From the IMG/VR virus record IMGVR_UViG_3300032334_001923, positions 62,001 to 126,000 of that record: DNA of 64,000 bases; one strand, given 5' to 3'. This stretch comes from a virus. The notes below the pieces were generated by a model. The model ran no database searches and was not told the DNA's origin. It saw only the letters and a program-made list of their open reading frames with translations. The position numbers and the translations under genes were made by a program. Below are positions 27,001 to 35,909 of this stretch, piece by piece. Each line of letters starts with the position of its first letter. The stretch's first letter is position 1.

Positions 27001-28204
27001 GTGTAAAGATTTCTCAATAGGTGGAATGGGATTAACTGGACCAACCTCATCTGTTCCTTATCCTTATTTTGCAATAATTTCAACGTCAGGTACAGGTGTT
27101 ACTGGGTATTTTATGAACGATGCCCAGCCTGGAACAGGATCTATAAATTCATCCAAGGATAGATCAACATATTACGTGACCTCAATATATGGTGGATCTG
27201 GTTCTTACTTTAGGGAAGATTTTGTAGCAGGATCTACCGGCACTTATCTTCTAACCGCTCAGATAACTGAACAAGGTGTTGTTAAAAATACTTTTGGTCC
27301 TCATTTGGAAACCTACGCTAGTAACATACAGAAGATTTCAGCTTCAGAGATCATGCCTAATGGCCAGTATTTTATTTCTTATTCCGACTATAGCATTGCC
27401 TCCTTTCACCTACAAAAATTCTTAAAATCAACTCAGGATGGAAGAATAACTGATACGAATTATTTCAGCGGACCTGATCCTTCTACATCTTTATTTAATT
27501 TTTCGGTATCTGATAAATCCGATATTTATATGTCTATAACATGGGGGAATTCCACCACAGCGCCTTTACCTTTTGGGTATAACTATCCTTATGGACTAGG
27601 CTCAGGAAACTCACAAGTTATTAAAGCTGAGCAATATAAGCCAGATTTAGGAATAAACTTAGGTGGTATAATTTCGAGACCCGGATCAGGCGCTTGGACG
27701 TGGTGTGATGTCCACTCAACAGACAACTATTTTGAAATACCTTTAATGTCTACGGTTATCCTAAACAACTATGCTTCCAATATCTATGGTAAGCAAAATA
27801 ACGTTTGGTCTCTAATAGATTCTTCTACTGATAATGATTTGCTGACTGTGAAATCTACACCTTACTTTATCTACACATTTACCCAACCTGGATTCTATAC
27901 GGTGAACAATCAAGTTGAAGATTCTCAAGGAAATGTTTATGAGGTTTCTAAACCTGGATTTATTAAAGTTGTGGACCATCTGGCTAAGAGACCTGATGAT
28001 CTAAGACCTGAATTTGTAGATTCAACTGACTATGGATACCCTCCGGGAGTGCCTTTCTATGAAAGAGATGAGGAAGCTAAGAAACTTGCAGCCGAGCTAT
28101 TAAAAGATGAAAAAGAAATCTTAAGTCAAGAAATTCAACCATTTGGCTCTGATCTTAAAATAGCTCCTAATCCGGATGCAACGTTTGATGAGTATGACTA
28201 TTAA
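24098..28204 (+). CDS. Virion protein with Reg_prop-like beta-propeller and C-terminal PKD-like domain
   Basis: A 1368-residue protein. Residues about 1-350 contain WD/Reg_prop-type blades, for example NVYALDLDEDGNLWMGTDKG then LSFFNG (237-262), PVTAIKSRPNGHVFYSTGDG (about 270-290) and IDPEEKLWCGV (about 63-73). The 'D..G.LW.GT..GL' blade is the signature of the two-component-regulator propeller, common in Bacteroidota sensor kinases. A PKD-like strand pattern (FTQPGFYTVNNQVEDSQGN) lies at about 1262-1280, and the last 60 residues are charged and helical. No kinase part exists, so a ligand-binding use is inferred. Its stop TAA overlaps the phoH stop on the other strand. Confidence 0.65.
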   Translation: MPSASLNINQIALDSQFYVWGSGEDVRRFNGSSWEYYNYLNSAVPGPFGGSFSLDTRTVSIDPEEKLWCGVAEGPTSGFNEVAVFYINTNDVDEGESWRFSDLGDFGGIPQETSFVYACPFGDDVYAFVTPLNGIGGTAGISNYTRFYGVTGGRLFYHLKETGQWKETIPNYPWPHIYDMQAKGIDGKSYFYYVATNEGLMTIPQGSLSTVELTDGTQIIKQAQVYNTHTSGIISDNVYALDLDEDGNLWMGTDKGLSFFNGHGFWNYGTTGPVTAIKSRPNGHVFYSTGDGELGQGAGLWHFNGSTHTLFTNSNSTLSSNNIIDIELVGGNIDQSGLIAHENALWVLEYNVLSSFDYDIPHVYGSSKYAGATGWNFVYYSPTGGTSAPLPKVNKYTWTYPEWRVYQDDYLASKHPGLDPRNLFMTTKLSAIADGRAGKQPYWDNFPLPSYEQEVWEGKVTGPTWIKEIALVGTDAGYDYPDLKITCSTTLNVDGSTKLYIGGEISGNTTGYLGYYNDTELATVVNLNPTMGGSAASVLDSNSGFFAKMGFIACYDEDGYVESVLPFRGYSTKIDSLSPSADGNSIIATGSYNWLIENGPYVYPGWLGATNTYLGGPTGAPIGLTNINVPGATTGIYNWITSVGQTGSNFFYTYSGGSTSTLVYIGVLGPGAGNPGGIDFEYNVGALTQYAHDVSAITVNFIDFNMTDWSNAYEQLPTGYVITITDYVGTGEVLANYTIDSINLGNNGPGSTAKFNVTYQGGTSGNIDFNVITYSFLGFDVYSYLTSCFPLVPALETISSQESANIHAPGVFVAQIEKDLGDISSFAGITGDYTSDIRKSYRITDFRTFPSVNQVPSSTSETLNSIYSKSDTSANFVNVAIVSGATAAPSLSTLKNSWNRNNDNPSTVEVLKDPLSQNFMSYVRLNASDFSLQTTVNAEGSTSGYLYQGINSLNSLSNEDTVLITGNSCKDFSIGGMGLTGPTSSVPYPYFAIISTSGTGVTGYFMNDAQPGTGSINSSKDRSTYYVTSIYGGSGSYFREDFVAGSTGTYLLTAQITEQGVVKNTFGPHLETYASNIQKISASEIMPNGQYFISYSDYSIASFHLQKFLKSTQDGRITDTNYFSGPDPSTSLFNFSVSDKSDIYMSITWGNSTTAPLPFGYNYPYGLGSGNSQVIKAEQYKPDLGINLGGIISRPGSGAWTWCDVHSTDNYFEIPLMSTVILNNYASNIYGKQNNVWSLIDSSTDNDLLTVKSTPYFIYTFTQPGFYTVNNQVEDSQGNVYEVSKPGFIKVVDHLAKRPDDLRPEFVDSTDYGYPPGVPFYERDEEAKKLAAELLKDEKEILSQEIQPFGSDLKIAPNPDATFDEYDY

Positions 28205-28857
28205 GAGTCTTTGAGAGCATTAAGAACTTCCTCAACAATCGGATCTCTATGATTTGTTTTCAATGAGATCATGGAAATTCCCTCTATAAAGCTTAGCTTT
28301 TTAGAAAGCCAATCAAATCCACTAAGTTTTTTGTCTTTTAGATCTATCTGGGAATTATCTCCTACGAATATCATCTTTGCACCCATACAAAGCCTTGTGA
28401 TAATCAGTTCAAGTTGGTTTTGTGTTATGTTCTGAGATTCGTCTATAACAACACAACAATCTGAAAAGTTTCTACCTCTCATAAATCCAATGGGTATAAC
28501 CTCTATATTTCCCTCCATGATCTCTTTGTCAATCTTATCCTTGCTGTAAAGAACATACATGTTATCATAAATGGATGCTGTATATGGAGCTAGCTTAGCG
28601 TCCTTGTCACCAGGAAGAAATCCAATATCTTCACCTGCTGTTACCGCGGGACGTGTGAGGATTATCTTTTTTACCTCTTTCTTAAAAAGAAGATCCAGTG
28701 CCACTTGGGCTGCTAGAAGAGATTTACCACTTCCTGCCTGTCCCTTTAAAAAGGATATCTTTGATTGTAGAATTTTGTCCTTCGCTGCCTTTTGCTCTTC
28801 GTTAAGTGCGATGTTAAATTTAATAGGGTTTTTAGGCTTTTTTGTGGAATTTTGCAT
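28201..28857 (-). CDS. phoH: PhoH-like ATPase
   Basis: A 218-residue P-loop ATPase with Walker A GQAGSGKS (39-46), an LTRPAVTAGEDIGFLPGD segment (about 67-84) typical of the family, Walker B VVIDESQN (136-143) and GDNSQID. The N-terminus lacks a PIN domain, as is usual for phage PhoH. Cellular relatives are linked to RNA metabolism; in phages the exact role is unknown. It is the only minus-strand gene in the window. Its stop codon overlaps the stop of the convergent 24098 gene inside TTAA, and a GATATATT box lies 27 bases upstream of its start, so it is probably transcribed alone. Confidence 0.93.
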   Translation of the reverse strand: MQNSTKKPKNPIKFNIALNEEQKAAKDKILQSKISFLKGQAGSGKSLLAAQVALDLLFKKEVKKIILTRPAVTAGEDIGFLPGDKDAKLAPYTASIYDNMYVLYSKDKIDKEIMEGNIEVIPIGFMRGRNFSDCCVVIDESQNITQNQLELIITRLCMGAKMIFVGDNSQIDLKDKKLSGFDWLSKKLSFIEGISMISLKTNHRDPIVEEVLNALKDS

Positions 28858-28884
28858 GGGCTATGTTTTTTTAGTTTATATAAC

Positions 28885-28892
28885 AATATATC
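28885..28892 (-). promoter_or_regulatory. GATATATT box upstream of phoH
   Basis: Read on the minus strand, ACGATATATTGTTATATAAAC precedes the phoH start by 27 bases. It differs from the plus-strand core only in the last base. It shows that the element turns with the gene, as a promoter would. Confidence 0.42.
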
Positions 28893-28963
28893 GTTTGTTA
28901 TTATTAAAATGAAAGGATAATTTTCCTTGTCCTTTTGTGGAATAAATTGCTGATTTCAAGCTT

Positions 28964-28989
28964 AAAGATACATCCAAGGTATCTTTTTT
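28964..28989 (+). terminator. Possible weak terminator or attenuator
   Basis: AAAGATAC (28964-28971) and GTATCTTT (28979-28986) form an 8-bp stem with a 7-base loop, followed by T residues. The stem is AT-rich, so it would be weak. On the plus strand it would stop transcripts that run antisense through phoH. Confidence 0.35.
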
Positions 28990-29039
28990 AGAGAGTTTTA
29001 TGTTTTGCCACTCCATATTTAGTAGTTGTCCGAGACATT

Positions 29040-29047
29040 GATATATA
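29040..29047 (+). promoter_or_regulatory. GATATATA box before the 29081 gene
   Basis: TTGATATATATTTCGC lies 33 bases before ATG 29081 and after the phoH divergence point, where a new plus-strand promoter is required. It shares the core found at the other boxes. Confidence 0.45.
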
Positions 29048-29080
29048 TTTCGCTCTAAAATGAAATAAAAAAATTAAAAA

Positions 29081-29995
29081 ATGGCAACAGTAAACATTAC
29101 AGAAATTTTGGGCTCCGACTCTATCTCGGGGTCTAGGATAACCATCAATTCAAACTTTTTAATCCTCCAGAACTGGATAAACGGATATATCACGGTTTTC
29201 GGGATAGACAGCGTGAATGGGATTTTGGATTTAACCTCGGCTTCGACCGGTAGGGTTAGTGCTAAGCAAGGCAGCTTTAATTCTCTAGCCCTTCCGTCTT
29301 CAGGTACAGCTTTGGCCTCAGTGAACTCTTCAGGACAAGCATCCTTTGCAAGCGTCGCAACAACCACACTAACTGCTTCTGGAGCTGTGACATTAAACGG
29401 ATCGGTAACTCTTTCATCTGCATCTATATTTACAGTAGGAGGTACCTCTAGCTTTAACGGGTCACTATCCGCTAACGGTGCTTTCTATTTAGGAACATCC
29501 CAATTAACAGGACACGTGATCGCTCAGAATACGATGTATCTTTCTGGGTTAACCGCAGGCTCTGCCTTCCCCGCAAATACTTCAGGTGGCGGAGGAGTTT
29601 ATACGTCTATGAATTCCCCTTATGCACTGACGGGACAAGAAGATGTTATTTACGCAAATTGCGGACCAACCGGATTTTATCTAAAAATGGTTAACGGGCT
29701 TTCTCCTTTCGGCGGTACATTACCTAACATACCTCAAGGATCTAGAATAACTATTATCAACACATCTTCTGCTACAGGGTATATCTGGACCGGAACTACG
29801 GGAGCTACCGCTTATTATACAGGGTTCAACACTGCCGCTTCTTATGGCGGATTTTCTTCAGGTGGTATAGTGGTAAACCAGAATAAGGCATACAGATCTT
29901 CAGTTACCCTTCAATGGGAACCTAGAGTTGGACAGGGACAAGCCAACCAAAACGGTTCTTGGGTAGTTTTGAGCTCTACTAATATGACAGTTTAA
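29081..29995 (+). CDS. Tail-fibre-type protein
   Basis: A 304-residue protein rich in Ser, Thr, Gly and Ala. The N-terminal ITINSNFLILQNWIN resembles the 'KIN.NF..IL.F' segment that opens the three collagen-like fibre proteins further on, suggesting a common attachment helix. Residues about 50-160 show regular short strands (TLTASGAVTLNGSVTLSSAS) compatible with a beta-helix or triple-stranded fibre. The C-terminal part contains Gly/Tyr-rich loops and may be a globular head. No catalytic motif is seen. It opens the second virion-protein operon. Confidence 0.62.
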   Translation: MATVNITEILGSDSISGSRITINSNFLILQNWINGYITVFGIDSVNGILDLTSASTGRVSAKQGSFNSLALPSSGTALASVNSSGQASFASVATTTLTASGAVTLNGSVTLSSASIFTVGGTSSFNGSLSANGAFYLGTSQLTGHVIAQNTMYLSGLTAGSAFPANTSGGGGVYTSMNSPYALTGQEDVIYANCGPTGFYLKMVNGLSPFGGTLPNIPQGSRITIINTSSATGYIWTGTTGATAYYTGFNTAASYGGFSSGGIVVNQNKAYRSSVTLQWEPRVGQGQANQNGSWVVLSSTNMTV

Positions 29996-30016
29996 TAATA
30001 AAAATTAGAAACCTTA

Positions 30017-32224
30017 ATGGCAAAGACACCTTTTATAAGACCGCTTCAAGTACAGGGAGGAACATTTTATTCTTTCTCATCTGCATCCGAGGATTTGTCA
30101 TTCTCCTTTAATAATTCAGTTAACAAATTTAGATTTTCGAAGTTTGCCTTATTGAATATTCCAAACATCGATAATGGCTATAGTTCTTCTTCACAAGATA
30201 ACCTTATTAGATTAAATGCTCCTGATGGAGCTTTTATAGACTATGCAACTTCAGCAGGAAAAATTATTACCGGAGACGGCAACATAGACTTCTCACAGAG
30301 TTTTCAAAGCTACTGCTTAAACTTTGAAACCACAGCGACTAGCACTGATGAATACGATTCTACACTTAAGCAGAACATATCAGAAAGAGTTTTCTTTAAG
30401 TGGCTCAAAGAAACGGGAGCTATGAGATGGAGACCCGCTGACTCTTCAGAGGTTTCTCCTGCTTTGAATCAATACACAGTTACTATAGTTAATGATCTTC
30501 CAGTAACACAAAAAAGATACGTTGAAGGGGATACCGCTTTAGGTACAACTGGGGCATACGGAATAACAGCGGGCACTTATAATAGAGTAGTTCAATACGT
30601 AGGAAGTCTTGATATTGTAAATACCGTTAAGAATTCTAATAACACTTATTCTGAAGTTTATGTTTACGTTCCGACTAAGGACGGAAATACCCCTACAGTA
30701 CTATTCAAAAACGTTGTAGATAAAAATTATTATCCAGATTACCAGTGGACTAATAATCCGACTAATCCTTTGAACGATGAATATCTATTCGGAAGAAATT
30801 ATGACGATATTAATCCTAGCGGTCTTACTACCCTAGCCATTTTTGATGATGATGTTTTAGGAGCACCAACATCTACATATTTTTATACGGGTACAAACGG
30901 AGCGACCGCTTCTGGGAACTGGTACACTCCAAGGGATACTGCTAACACTTATTTTAGTGATATTCTTTTCACTGATGCCTCTAATGACATCCTCACTAAA
31001 ACGTACAACAATAATTCTCTAACATACGTCAGATCTAGACTTGATTCAATAGGAATTGATTTCGATCCTAATTCATACCAGGGAATACTTACAAATCCTA
31101 GCATCAGCACTTTAGAAGAGTTTAATGCAACACCAGATGCTAACGACTTTGAATTCAACTGTGTTCTGGTTTATTATGACATCTACGATCCTGCTAACCC
31201 GGCAGATTCTGCAACCAATCTTTTTGGTGTTCTATTTTTAGATGACGTTAACACTTCGGGCGGAGACGTATACATTCCTAGACTTCAGAAATATAGACCT
31301 AATCCAGTAACTAAGCTTAACGGTAACTCTTATGGATTTAAGATCAATCTTAAATTTGACGTTGATATAGATCAAACTGGAGTTGAACAGGCAATAAACG
31401 ATTACTCCCCGTTTTCACTTTCTATGTTTATGGATGCTATGAACGTTCTTCAAGACGCAAGTTCATCTTTAAATAACGCTACAACGGATTTTATAGATTT
31501 AAGTGATAGGGTAACAAGTCTAGAAAACGTAACACTCAGCGCACCAACTTCAATAAATTTAGATAGAAGAATAAACTCTATAGAGCAAACTCTTGCTGCT
31601 AACCAAGCTTTATTAAGAAACACAAGCTCTATAATGCAGCTAATTAATCAAAACTATGATTTAGTAAGATCGATTCTAAATAATCAAACTAGCGTTGAAG
31701 TTTCATATAATTTAGATCTAATTAAACAAGGGGAAGGAATTATAGTAGACAGAAGCATCCCTAATCAAGTTTTTATTAATAACGATAACCAGGATTTTAA
31801 CATAGGGGCTAATAAAGGATACGGAACATTAACCCAGAATGGACTAAATGTAATTCCTTTAGTGGATTTCTCAAATTATTTTAAACATGTTAATAACGGA
31901 AATCCTTTAACCCTAACTGGTGATTTAACAATAAGAATAGATGATAGCCAGATTAATTGGAAAAAAGGACAAAGATTTAGAATGTCCTTCGGAGATGAGA
32001 TTTATCTTGGTAATTTTACTATAACAATCTTAACTGATGCTTTGGGACAATATCCTCTAGCAAATCCTACAGGAACATCATATTCAAAAGTCGTAATATC
32101 ACTGAATGATGCAACATTTGCTTCTTATGACTATTTACCGGTTATGGATATAGTTTGTATAGATCAAAGTAATCTGAAATTCCAAGTTGATTTAGTTGGA
32201 AAAAGTTTAACAAACAACGTATAA
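30017..32224 (+). CDS. Large virion protein with coiled-coil segment
   Basis: A 735-residue protein. The first 430 residues are beta-rich, with aromatic residues and Asp/Asn-rich loops. At about 490-570 there are heptad-like segments (DLSDRVTSLENVT; RRINSIEQTLAANQALLRNT) that predict a trimeric coiled coil, followed by a small C-terminal beta domain with a NWKKGQRFRMSFGDEIYLGN strand pair. The plan of shaft, coiled coil and head suits a fibre or baseplate-fibre connector. No known family is recognised. It is 21 bases after the fibre gene and 17 bases before the next large gene. Confidence 0.6.
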   Translation: MAKTPFIRPLQVQGGTFYSFSSASEDLSFSFNNSVNKFRFSKFALLNIPNIDNGYSSSSQDNLIRLNAPDGAFIDYATSAGKIITGDGNIDFSQSFQSYCLNFETTATSTDEYDSTLKQNISERVFFKWLKETGAMRWRPADSSEVSPALNQYTVTIVNDLPVTQKRYVEGDTALGTTGAYGITAGTYNRVVQYVGSLDIVNTVKNSNNTYSEVYVYVPTKDGNTPTVLFKNVVDKNYYPDYQWTNNPTNPLNDEYLFGRNYDDINPSGLTTLAIFDDDVLGAPTSTYFYTGTNGATASGNWYTPRDTANTYFSDILFTDASNDILTKTYNNNSLTYVRSRLDSIGIDFDPNSYQGILTNPSISTLEEFNATPDANDFEFNCVLVYYDIYDPANPADSATNLFGVLFLDDVNTSGGDVYIPRLQKYRPNPVTKLNGNSYGFKINLKFDVDIDQTGVEQAINDYSPFSLSMFMDAMNVLQDASSSLNNATTDFIDLSDRVTSLENVTLSAPTSINLDRRINSIEQTLAANQALLRNTSSIMQLINQNYDLVRSILNNQTSVEVSYNLDLIKQGEGIIVDRSIPNQVFINNDNQDFNIGANKGYGTLTQNGLNVIPLVDFSNYFKHVNNGNPLTLTGDLTIRIDDSQINWKKGQRFRMSFGDEIYLGNFTITILTDALGQYPLANPTGTSYSKVVISLNDATFASYDYLPVMDIVCIDQSNLKFQVDLVGKSLTNNV

Positions 32225-32241
32225 TATAAATATTAAAAGAA

Positions 32242-35200
32242 ATGGCAGGCACACAAAACTCAATAAGTTCTTTAATTGCTCAGTTTCTAAGACTGCAAAA
32301 GAACTCTTTGGAAATACTCAATGGATTGAATGAAGCTGCGGTTTCAACGAATGATACTGTTACTATCGAGGTTCTTGATGAGCAGGGTCTACCTAAAAAC
32401 GCAAACATTCCTTCTTATGGTTATTTAAGAGGGGAACTTCAGAGAATTGATAATAATATAAAATCATTAGCTGGAATCGGAGATTCTTCTTCCACAGTAA
32501 GAAACCCGGACGGAACATATTCGCAGGTCTTTAAAGTTGAGACTTTGAAGAATCCTCCAACACTTTCAAATCTACCGGTACCTAATACTTTTTATGTAAA
32601 AGATAATTGGTTCTTCGAAAGCTTTCTAAGCCCACTTCTTTATGTTAGTGTGAACGTAACTGGAAAGATCCCAGACAGTGCTGATAGAATTAATGTAAAA
32701 AGGATAATTGCTAACACCGATACTGAAGTTAAAAGAACTTATTTTGATTCAAACATTAAAGGAAGAAACGATCTTACTTATGATCAATACATAAAAGCTT
32801 TACAAGACAATGGAATTGGTTATTTTGTAGATGAAGACATAGTTAATCTTCCGCTAAGAGAAATAAGATACATTGGAAATTTTGGTGTTCTTTCTTATTA
32901 TGATGATTTAGTTTCTGTTAAAGATGCAAACGGAAACATTTACCAGGAGACTAGAAGAAATTACAAGCTAGATCAGTTAACTTATACTGACACTTTATCA
33001 ACGGTTAGAAACGGAAGAACACTGGATGTAAATGACAAAGTTTCAACCCCGGACGGAACACAGTATTTAATTACTGCGGTTAATAAAGATCAAAATTCAA
33101 TCCAGGCAAAAAGAGTTTCTGGATATGAAGCTATCCAATTAGGTGCAAATACTCTTTCGATTTCATCTACAGACTTTGGTCCTAGATACATTCAAGTTAA
33201 TGTTGGCTATAATGAGAGACAAGGGATTTTCTTTAAAACTATTGATGATTATTTTAATATACAAGGAGCTAACTGGTCAACCGGTATAGTTTTCTGGAGT
33301 AATGAACTTACGACTAAAAATTCAGACGGAGAAATAGTTACTTTAGAAAATTACTATCTCGCCGAAGTTTCTGATATGGGTAAAGTTTTCCTAGGAATGG
33401 CCAAGGAAAAAAAGGTTCCTGCAATTCAAGGACTTACTCCCAATGCACCACTTGTAACAACTGACAGCTTTAAAGTTGTACAGATAAACAAACAGGTAAC
33501 AGATTCTACTTCTATAAAAGTAGTTAACGACAAGCTTCAGGTTAAGAGCGGACTAAAATCAGAAATAGATTCTTTAGATGATGCTATTAATAAATCTAAG
33601 CTTCAGTTAAATACAGGATTAGCTACTTCTGACCAATTGGATGTTCAGATTGCAAGAGAAGGTGTGGATGCTAATAGCATACTAGGAGCTAATCTGACAG
33701 AGGCAAAAATAAAACAGAGAACAAATCCAATAGGGATTAACGTAGAATCTGTTAAAGCAAATCTCAATAACCTCATAAATGAGAGAGTTAAGAAGGTTCA
33801 ACTTTACGCTTCTATTGTTGATGAGGTTAGTACTATAGTTCAGGATGTACCTCAAATAGTTGCTGAGCCTAAGTATAGAGTTAGAGGATTCTGGCCTATA
33901 CCTGCTCCAAAAGTAAGTCCTTCTACCGGAGATCAGGCAGTCATTCAATTCTCTGTTAGATATAGATACCTGAGTGATAGCGGTTCTGCACAACCTTCAG
34001 AACAAATTGAATATACCGATATTGATGGCGTTAAAAAAGTTGGAGCTTTTTCCAACTGGGTCGAATATAAAACTGATATCAGGAAGAAAGCTTACGACGA
34101 CACTAAGGGTGTTTATGTTTGGGTTCCAGAAGCAACCGCAGATTCAAATATTCAAAATATAAATCAGTTAGATTTAGCTATAACAAAAGGAGAAAAGCTT
34201 GAAATCCAGATAGCTTCTATTTCTGAAGCTGGATGGCCAGACAATCCTTTGACTTCTGAATATTCGCCTTCTGTTGTGGTGTCTTTCCCTGACAACCTTT
34301 CAGTAAACGGAGTTACAAATCTTCTTAGAACCAACAACGAAGACTCTGCAGTGGTTAAGGTTCAAGCAAATCTTGATGCTCAAGGATTGCCTGTGCACCT
34401 TTCTCAGCAATTTACTTCAGGAGATAAAACTTACTTCCACGATTCTACAGGAATAGCCAGCGGATTCTTTACAAGCGCTGGATTGGTTATAAATCTGTTT
34501 GATAAAATAACAGACCTTCAGAATCAAATAAACACTCTTAAAGCTGGCATTACGCAAGCTAAAGGAGTTCTTGAAGTTTATATTGTTGACTCATCCGGAA
34601 ATAAAATTAAGATATCTAAAGGAGCTACAGCTAAGCTTAATGCTGGATTCTATTCAGATATCTACACCAGTCCACTTACAAGCGATGCGGGAAAAATTGC
34701 TTCTGTTAGTTACAGTATACAGCTTTTCAACCCCGAAGCTAGCCCTTTAGAGCTTGCTTCAATTATACCTGGTGGATTGGAAACTAGAGCACCTTCCACT
34801 ATAAGTGGGACTTACCCAGCTGGCTACAACGATAACTTAAGATATGGTGACGCTGCTATATCTATAACATCTCTAACTAAGCCAGATATAAGTTCAAATC
34901 AATCTTTCAGACAAGCACCACCTTATGCTTCTGCTAGTGCATATTCTCAGTTCATTTATCCTAGATATAAAAATATCGGATTTAATCAGGTTCTAGTTAA
35001 TAACCCATCGGTTGGAGATCTCGGAGCATACTTTACCTCTGTGTATACTCCTTCTTATGCTTATGATGGATCTGCTTCAACCACACAAATAAACTTCGGA
35101 GTTCCTGGGATTTATCCTCAAAATGGAACAATATTTACTCCCTATGATCCTGCAATCACCCCAGCATCTGTTCAGGGTGCAACCGCATCAAACATTTGGG

Positions 35201-35886
35201 GTGGAACATTCTCCGGCGTTACTGCTGGAAATCCTATCGGGGGTGGGGCAATATCAGAATTCTGTATAGACATTAGACACCCTTACTTAATATCTGTTGG
35301 TGCATCAAGCTCTTACACTACATATGATGATTTAGTTAAACCGTTTGAAACACCATTTGCATACGCTCCTTTTAGACACACACAGTCTTTCTGGGGTGAT
35401 ACCACATTAAGTGTTTATTGGGTACAACAGTCTTATAGAGCACCAATCACTTTTGCAGCTGGAGCTACAGCAGCAAGACAAGATGCAATGTATCCTGATA
35501 AGTTAGGATTCTCTTCGAATGACGAGTATCTAATAGGAAAATTCTCTTGCGGAGCTTATTTGTTCCTAGCACCTACTTCTGGATCTTATGTTCAGGTTCC
35601 TGGTACTAATAGTCTTTCCACTAAACAACTTCTATCTGGAGAACCTAATGCTATAAACGTTCCTCTAATATTCCAATTTAGAGCTGTTGATAAAGCAGGA
35701 TACATTGGAGGCTGGAGAAAATCAGGTAATCTTTCAAATATAACATACGCTAAGAAAATAGGAATTGACATACAGGTTCTTAACGGTGATGCTTTCTCGT
35801 TTGATGTACAGGTTACTGGATCATACCAAAATGATACATTAGTGGCTCCTAATTTCGATAGCGGATTAAGTGCTGTTAATTTTTAA
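32242..35886 (+). CDS. Very large virion protein with FN3-like middle domain
   Basis: A 1214-residue protein. The N-terminus is helical (ISSLIAQFLRLQKNSLEILN), then mainly beta. Residues about 545-690 look like a fibronectin-III fold (VIQFSVRYRYLSDSG ... AFSNWVEYKT ... LEIQIASISEAGWPDNP). A short predicted coiled coil lies near 750-775 (LFDKITDLQNQINTLKAGIT). The C-terminal 350 residues are Ser/Tyr/Pro-rich and beta-type. No enzymatic motif is visible. Neighbouring genes are also large virion proteins; a baseplate-periphery or fibre role is the simplest reading. Confidence 0.6.
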   Translation: MAGTQNSISSLIAQFLRLQKNSLEILNGLNEAAVSTNDTVTIEVLDEQGLPKNANIPSYGYLRGELQRIDNNIKSLAGIGDSSSTVRNPDGTYSQVFKVETLKNPPTLSNLPVPNTFYVKDNWFFESFLSPLLYVSVNVTGKIPDSADRINVKRIIANTDTEVKRTYFDSNIKGRNDLTYDQYIKALQDNGIGYFVDEDIVNLPLREIRYIGNFGVLSYYDDLVSVKDANGNIYQETRRNYKLDQLTYTDTLSTVRNGRTLDVNDKVSTPDGTQYLITAVNKDQNSIQAKRVSGYEAIQLGANTLSISSTDFGPRYIQVNVGYNERQGIFFKTIDDYFNIQGANWSTGIVFWSNELTTKNSDGEIVTLENYYLAEVSDMGKVFLGMAKEKKVPAIQGLTPNAPLVTTDSFKVVQINKQVTDSTSIKVVNDKLQVKSGLKSEIDSLDDAINKSKLQLNTGLATSDQLDVQIAREGVDANSILGANLTEAKIKQRTNPIGINVESVKANLNNLINERVKKVQLYASIVDEVSTIVQDVPQIVAEPKYRVRGFWPIPAPKVSPSTGDQAVIQFSVRYRYLSDSGSAQPSEQIEYTDIDGVKKVGAFSNWVEYKTDIRKKAYDDTKGVYVWVPEATADSNIQNINQLDLAITKGEKLEIQIASISEAGWPDNPLTSEYSPSVVVSFPDNLSVNGVTNLLRTNNEDSAVVKVQANLDAQGLPVHLSQQFTSGDKTYFHDSTGIASGFFTSAGLVINLFDKITDLQNQINTLKAGITQAKGVLEVYIVDSSGNKIKISKGATAKLNAGFYSDIYTSPLTSDAGKIASVSYSIQLFNPEASPLELASIIPGGLETRAPSTISGTYPAGYNDNLRYGDAAISITSLTKPDISSNQSFRQAPPYASASAYSQFIYPRYKNIGFNQVLVNNPSVGDLGAYFTSVYTPSYAYDGSASTTQINFGVPGIYPQNGTIFTPYDPAITPASVQGATASNIWGGTFSGVTAGNPIGGGAISEFCIDIRHPYLISVGASSSYTTYDDLVKPFETPFAYAPFRHTQSFWGDTTLSVYWVQQSYRAPITFAAGATAARQDAMYPDKLGFSSNDEYLIGKFSCGAYLFLAPTSGSYVQVPGTNSLSTKQLLSGEPNAINVPLIFQFRAVDKAGYIGGWRKSGNLSNITYAKKIGIDIQVLNGDAFSFDVQVTGSYQNDTLVAPNFDSGLSAVNF

Positions 35887-35909
35887 AAATATAAAAGCTG
35901 AGAGCTAAT

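Larger units (their letters stand above)
28858..29080. other. 223-base divergent intergenic region
   Basis: This is the longest gap in the window. It separates the minus-strand phoH from the next plus-strand gene and holds an upstream box for each. A short hairpin followed by T residues lies in the middle. No ORF with a plausible product is seen. It probably holds the two divergent control regions. Confidence 0.7.

Noticed and set aside
28571-28912. Plus-strand 113-residue ORF across phoH
   Set aside because: Antisense to the clearly conserved PhoH motifs, and its composition is not protein-like.
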